Source: Druceiella hillmani
Taxonomy: Eukaryota; Arthropoda; Insecta; Lepidoptera; Hepialidae
Direction of reading: 5' to 3'
Length of the DNA: 64,000 bases
Assembly (NCBI GenBank): GCA_039881145.1
Contig: JAYKKI010000061.1
Coordinates: forward strand, 8,566,001 to 8,630,000
The notes beneath the pieces were generated by a model, which had not been told where the DNA came from, searched no databases, and saw only the letters and a list, made by a program, of their open reading frames with translations. A program made the position numbers and the translations under genes. Of this stretch, positions 60,080 to 64,000 are shown piece by piece. Numbering within the stretch: the first letter of the stretch is position 1; every line of letters starts with the position of its first letter.

Positions 60080-60250
60080 CTGTCTGTCCGTCCTTACATC
60101 ACAGCATCATAACTTTCTTAGCTTAAGACCAATTGGTGTGAAATTTTGCCAGAAAACATACTTGAATTATTATTTTTTTTAACACTGTCTCATACATCGA
60201 ATGTATTACTATGCCCAATTTAAAGTTTCTTCGTTAAATAGTTTCTAAGG
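60080..60250 (+). repeat. GGTTCCGTACC-type repeat, partial
   Basis: CTGTCTGTCCGTCCTTACAT is followed by CAATTGGTGTGAAATTTTGCC and CCCAATTTAAAGTTTCTTCG, matching the later part of the repeat at 42.7 kb. Confidence 0.5.
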
Positions 60251-63200
60251 AAATCTATTGTGAAATTACAAATACGAAACTGAAGCCCACCCCATATCGA
60301 CCGTAAAAAACATTTCTTTTTTTTTCAATTTAATTAATGGCGTCGATAAATTAAATATAACTAGACTCAAAGTATTATTATTTTTTTAATTTTTAGGTTA
60401 ATTACGAATTCTCTGAAATAACCTGGTCATATTAAGCATATTTCTATTTAAAGTAATGAGTAATTATTCATTCTAAAGCTTAAGTTCTTATAAATCGACC
60501 GCCCGCTAGCTTTATTTCTAAGATTCTTGCTCAAGTTCTAAATAAATAAGGGTATTAGTGAGAGAGACGGGTATTAGACAGGTATAAGTTGCGCAATAAT
60601 TTTGAATAACAGGCTTCTTCCACTATTTATGTCTAAGAATTATGGACTGAAGAAATTGTATTATATTATTTCATGACATTATACATTTCTGAATTACATT
60701 ATTTCGTACAGGGTTGAAGAATAATACGTGGAGTAGTTTAAATTTTACATTGAAATATATTTAGGGCAAAAGTGCCTCCCGTGAGTACCCTTTTAATTGA
60801 AATTCTCCTTACGGAATCCGCAGATCAATATTTCATCCCATTATTGTATCTTTCCACCTCCTTACTCCTATTATATGCCTAATGAATTGTTGGTAATTAA
60901 ACTATATGTAAACGCACACAAAAGTGCGTGTTACATCTGTTATTTTACTCTCTACCATTAAATCAATCAAAAGAAGAAAAACATTCTTACAAACAACACA
61001 TTTGTGTGTGTCTGTCTACTAGTCTCTCACCTTATAATACCATTTAAATCAGTAGTCGTAAATTTACGTAGTACCACGTAGAAGTGTTTTTATTACCCCC
61101 CTCCCCCTTGATTTGAAATAAAAAAACAATAAATGAAGAATAGCCTATGTTCATAAACATATGATAGAGAAGTATCACAAAGTATAGAGTATATATAGAG
61201 GCCTCAATGAACAAATATTTTAAAAAAATTATTTGTCTATTTCTTCAAAAACATTTGAAACGAGAACGTCTCCCTCGCAATATAGATGAACAGGTAAAGA
61301 TTAAAAGGAAACTATAGTAAATTTTTCATTATGTTTACTTTTGTTTTCCAAAATTTAGGACATCTGTTAAGAAACACATTTTTATAACAAAAAAGATAAC
61401 GAAATATATTTCGCTTGATTCAATATTTTCATACCAACAAAAATTCACTGAAAAATTCCTGCCGAAAATATTACTCTTAATCAAGGGAAACTTTTGTTTT
61501 TTCTGTTTACCTATTTCCTTTACACTCGTCATTTTGTAACTGAATATCAGAGATTCCTCTCGAAAGAGGTTATTCATTTTTATTCTTATATGACGCCTTT
61601 TCCTCCGACACGAAATTATATGTGAAACATGTCGTCTTTCAACGAAATGGGAAAAAATAGTACAAACATGTCACTATACCAGAAAGGTATCTCATTGACA
61701 CGATGGTAGAGGAAATAAGATGTCTGCGACGCAGACGAACGATTGTGACGTCCGCGACGCCATCGGAAATGGGCCGAGCCAAAAACGCTTGACAGCCACT
61801 TGTCGGGCACCGTAGTTTCCGTCACACAACTCTGAATAAATCCTCTCCTTTTTATAAATAGTTACTTTGTAGACAAGCTCGTCTCTCACGTCTACTTCGA
61901 CATTTACTTCACGGCATCTCTATTTAGAATTTCGACGTAACAATTTATTATTATTTTTTCTTATTTATGAAGGTGACTGTTGATACTATGTGCCTACACT
62001 TTCGACAAGACCAACGCGCAACACAAACATTTTCGCTGAATCGATAAACTAAGCCATAGACATCGGCGCTTGACATTCGAGATGATTTGATAAATATGCG
62101 ATATTTTGATCTATATAATTTAATCCATATATTATTATCACTACCGCGATAGATACTCGGTCGAGGGAAATGACATCTAGCATCGAGCTCTAAGTTGAAA
62201 AATATAACAAATTGACAATTTTTTTCAATTTTCAGTAATGCATTTTTCAGTAATACTAACAAGTTTTTGGTGACTTTTTTACATAATTCACAGAGTAACG
62301 AAGATTTAAATAACAACAAAATTTACAATCAGCAATTACACAAGAATATTTTGATTTTATAAATTCAAATCGGGCTCGTGGCAAATTTCCTCTCGAAAAA
62401 TCTTGAAACATTTCCTCTTGAATAAACAACACTTCATGGAATATGGCGCCAGAGTCAAAGAATTTCCGTCTCACAATGAACGATTTGCGATCGATCACGC
62501 AGGCGTACGTAGTGCCGGCGATGTCTGAGCAGTAGGGCCTTATTCAAGCTCGAAAATTTATTGGCACTTGATTTTGATGTTCGAACTAAATTTAATTGAT
62601 ATGAACATTCTAAATATTTATATTGATCATGCCTAAATGATATTAAATTGCCACAGGTGAGAATATTAAAATCACAACTTTAAAAGTAAAATGCAAAGTA
62701 ATAAAATACGTCAAGTTAAAGAACTAAAGCTGTTTTAGTCCTGAAACAAATGTTGTATACCTATATTAATAGATTTTAATTCCCTTATAGCTCTTTCCAA
62801 AATTCCGAAAATTATGGCTTAATTGTAGCCTTGCTAGAAGTATTAAAAATGAACTTTAATAAAAAAAACTCCTTTACTAATTCTACACTTAGCTTTAGGC
62901 TTCTACCTTGATCTGGTAGAGATATAAGGGTAACAAACTGTAACGTAAAAATTTTATTAGTTTTCTCTGAAATAAGACAAAACAATTTAAAAATTAATTT
63001 TATATTGTAATTTTTTTCGACAATATTTTTTTAATTCTTAAGTGCGCAAAATAAATAATTTTTAGGGGCGATTTTCTCCATCGATCGCCAAAGATACACC
63101 GACCGAAAAAAACCAAGTTAACTTCTCAATTAGACTAGTATTAAATACAAAAATTATAAAAAGAGTACAACATATTGACAAAAGTTAAAAATAATTATGT

Positions 63201-63844
63201 ACTAGTCGGTAGGCTACGTATAAGCTACTAAGCAACGACCCTGACCCGCGCGTACCACAATATGCTATTTTCGTCCATTCCTTAAAAATCTTATTAAATA
63301 GGTTCTACTATATAACGGTACATTTACATATACATATAAGCACACATAGGGAGATACAAAGGAAATAGAAGCAAACCGTCTATAGTACTAAAATCGATAC
63401 AATTTTTTCAGTAAATTCATCAAAATGTGTATGTATAAAATATTCGCTTGTATTAACCGATTGCAATTTATCAGGCCACAGGTAACCAACGATTAAAAGG
63501 TTAAAAGATTCTAATTTTCCAATAGCTATTATCTGGAAACAATAAGTGTCTCGTAACAATGTTAATTAAGTAAATGACTACCGACGAGGTGATGTAAACC
63601 AATCGTTTCCTAATACTGCCGACCTCACAGAAATCATAAGTTACGCCAAGAACGTGCCTCCATGGTCCCGGATTAGACACGATCGGCAAACACTAAGTAG
63701 ACCACAGTAACTAACGCAACCCATTGAGACCGTGTGATTATAGCGGTCACTTAGATTTATAGAAAACTAACGGCTAGTCAGCGACCACATAGTGAATTGC
63801 AAGGTCCATCAATACCCAAGTAAACAATTTATAATTGTTTCAAT

Positions 63845-63935
63845 CCTGTGTTATTCACACATTCAATTGTAATATATGTGTGTATGTGTGTGCGTGAGAA
63901 TATATATAAACACACGTATGTTTGTGTGTGTCAGT
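63845..63935. repeat. GT-rich simple sequence
   Basis: Imperfect TGTG/TATA runs on both sides of GCGTGAGAATATATATAAAC. Confidence 0.7.
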
Positions 63936-64000
63936 AGCCTCGAGTGTCCTATCGTGCATTACAGTGGTTGATGTACTAGAATAAGGGAATACACTAGAAT

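Larger units (their letters stand above)
59061..64000. other. AT-rich, no gene found
   Basis: Patches of higher complexity at 61700-61920 (GTCTGCGACGCAGACGAACG), 62440-62540 and 63590-63790 show no coding similarity. One diverged repeat lies at 60.1 kb. Confidence 0.55.

Overview
This window is eukaryotic, AT-rich and almost entirely non-coding. It most likely comes from a moth or butterfly (Lepidoptera). Four things point that way: several dispersed repeats built around a GGTTCCGTACCTCAAAAGGA-type core followed by a CTGTCTGTCCGT stretch; a tRNA-derived SINE with an AAGAGATTGCTCT...GCAACAAG tail; elements ending in GCGAAGCCGGG...CTAGT; and remains of Helitron, mariner and several non-LTR retrotransposons. 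All of this is familiar from lepidopteran genomes. The order is an inference from repeat style and from one conserved exon; I cannot name the species.

Only one host exon is clear: 40455-40686 on the minus strand. It has a good AG acceptor and a GTGAGT donor and encodes 77 codons of Pellino, the Toll/IL-1 pathway E3 ubiquitin ligase (FHA-like wing domain, N-terminal part). I found no other Pellino exon. If the others lie outside the window, most of these 64 kb is the pair of large introns flanking this exon. GC-rich blocks at about 50.4 kb and 54.8 kb, upstream in gene orientation, are possible but unproven 5' exon or promoter sites.

The rest by region. 0-13 kb: AT-rich sequence with short hairpins, an old degenerate tandem repeat (2.47-2.72 kb) and a CTAG-ended repeat (7.4-7.97 kb). 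13-25 kb: a 45-bp minisatellite, LINE fragments (15.9 and 22.1 kb), a repeat-built stem-loop (17.2 kb), a small heat-shock-element-like cluster (18.8 kb), a 113-bp x3 array, a 55-bp x8 array and a 98-bp perfect palindrome. 29.7-32.55 kb: a decayed autonomous Helitron on the plus strand, preceded directly by an hsp70-style promoter with many heat shock elements and a TATA box. 36.7-40 kb: a nested foldback, a LINE on the minus strand and a foldback element. 41-47 kb: a Helitron-like element with a 3' hairpin, more foldbacks and a SINE. 51.8-59 kb: a third foldback copy, pre-miRNA-like stem-loops, a mariner remnant (56.9-57.65 kb) and a LINE on the minus strand (58.7-59.06 kb). 59-64 kb: mostly plain AT-rich DNA.

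The two most interesting observations are the heat-shock promoter fused to the Helitron, which may be a captured hsp promoter lying antisense in a Pellino intron, and a three-copy foldback family flanked by 12-15 bp direct repeats. Duplications that long are unusual for a DNA MITE.
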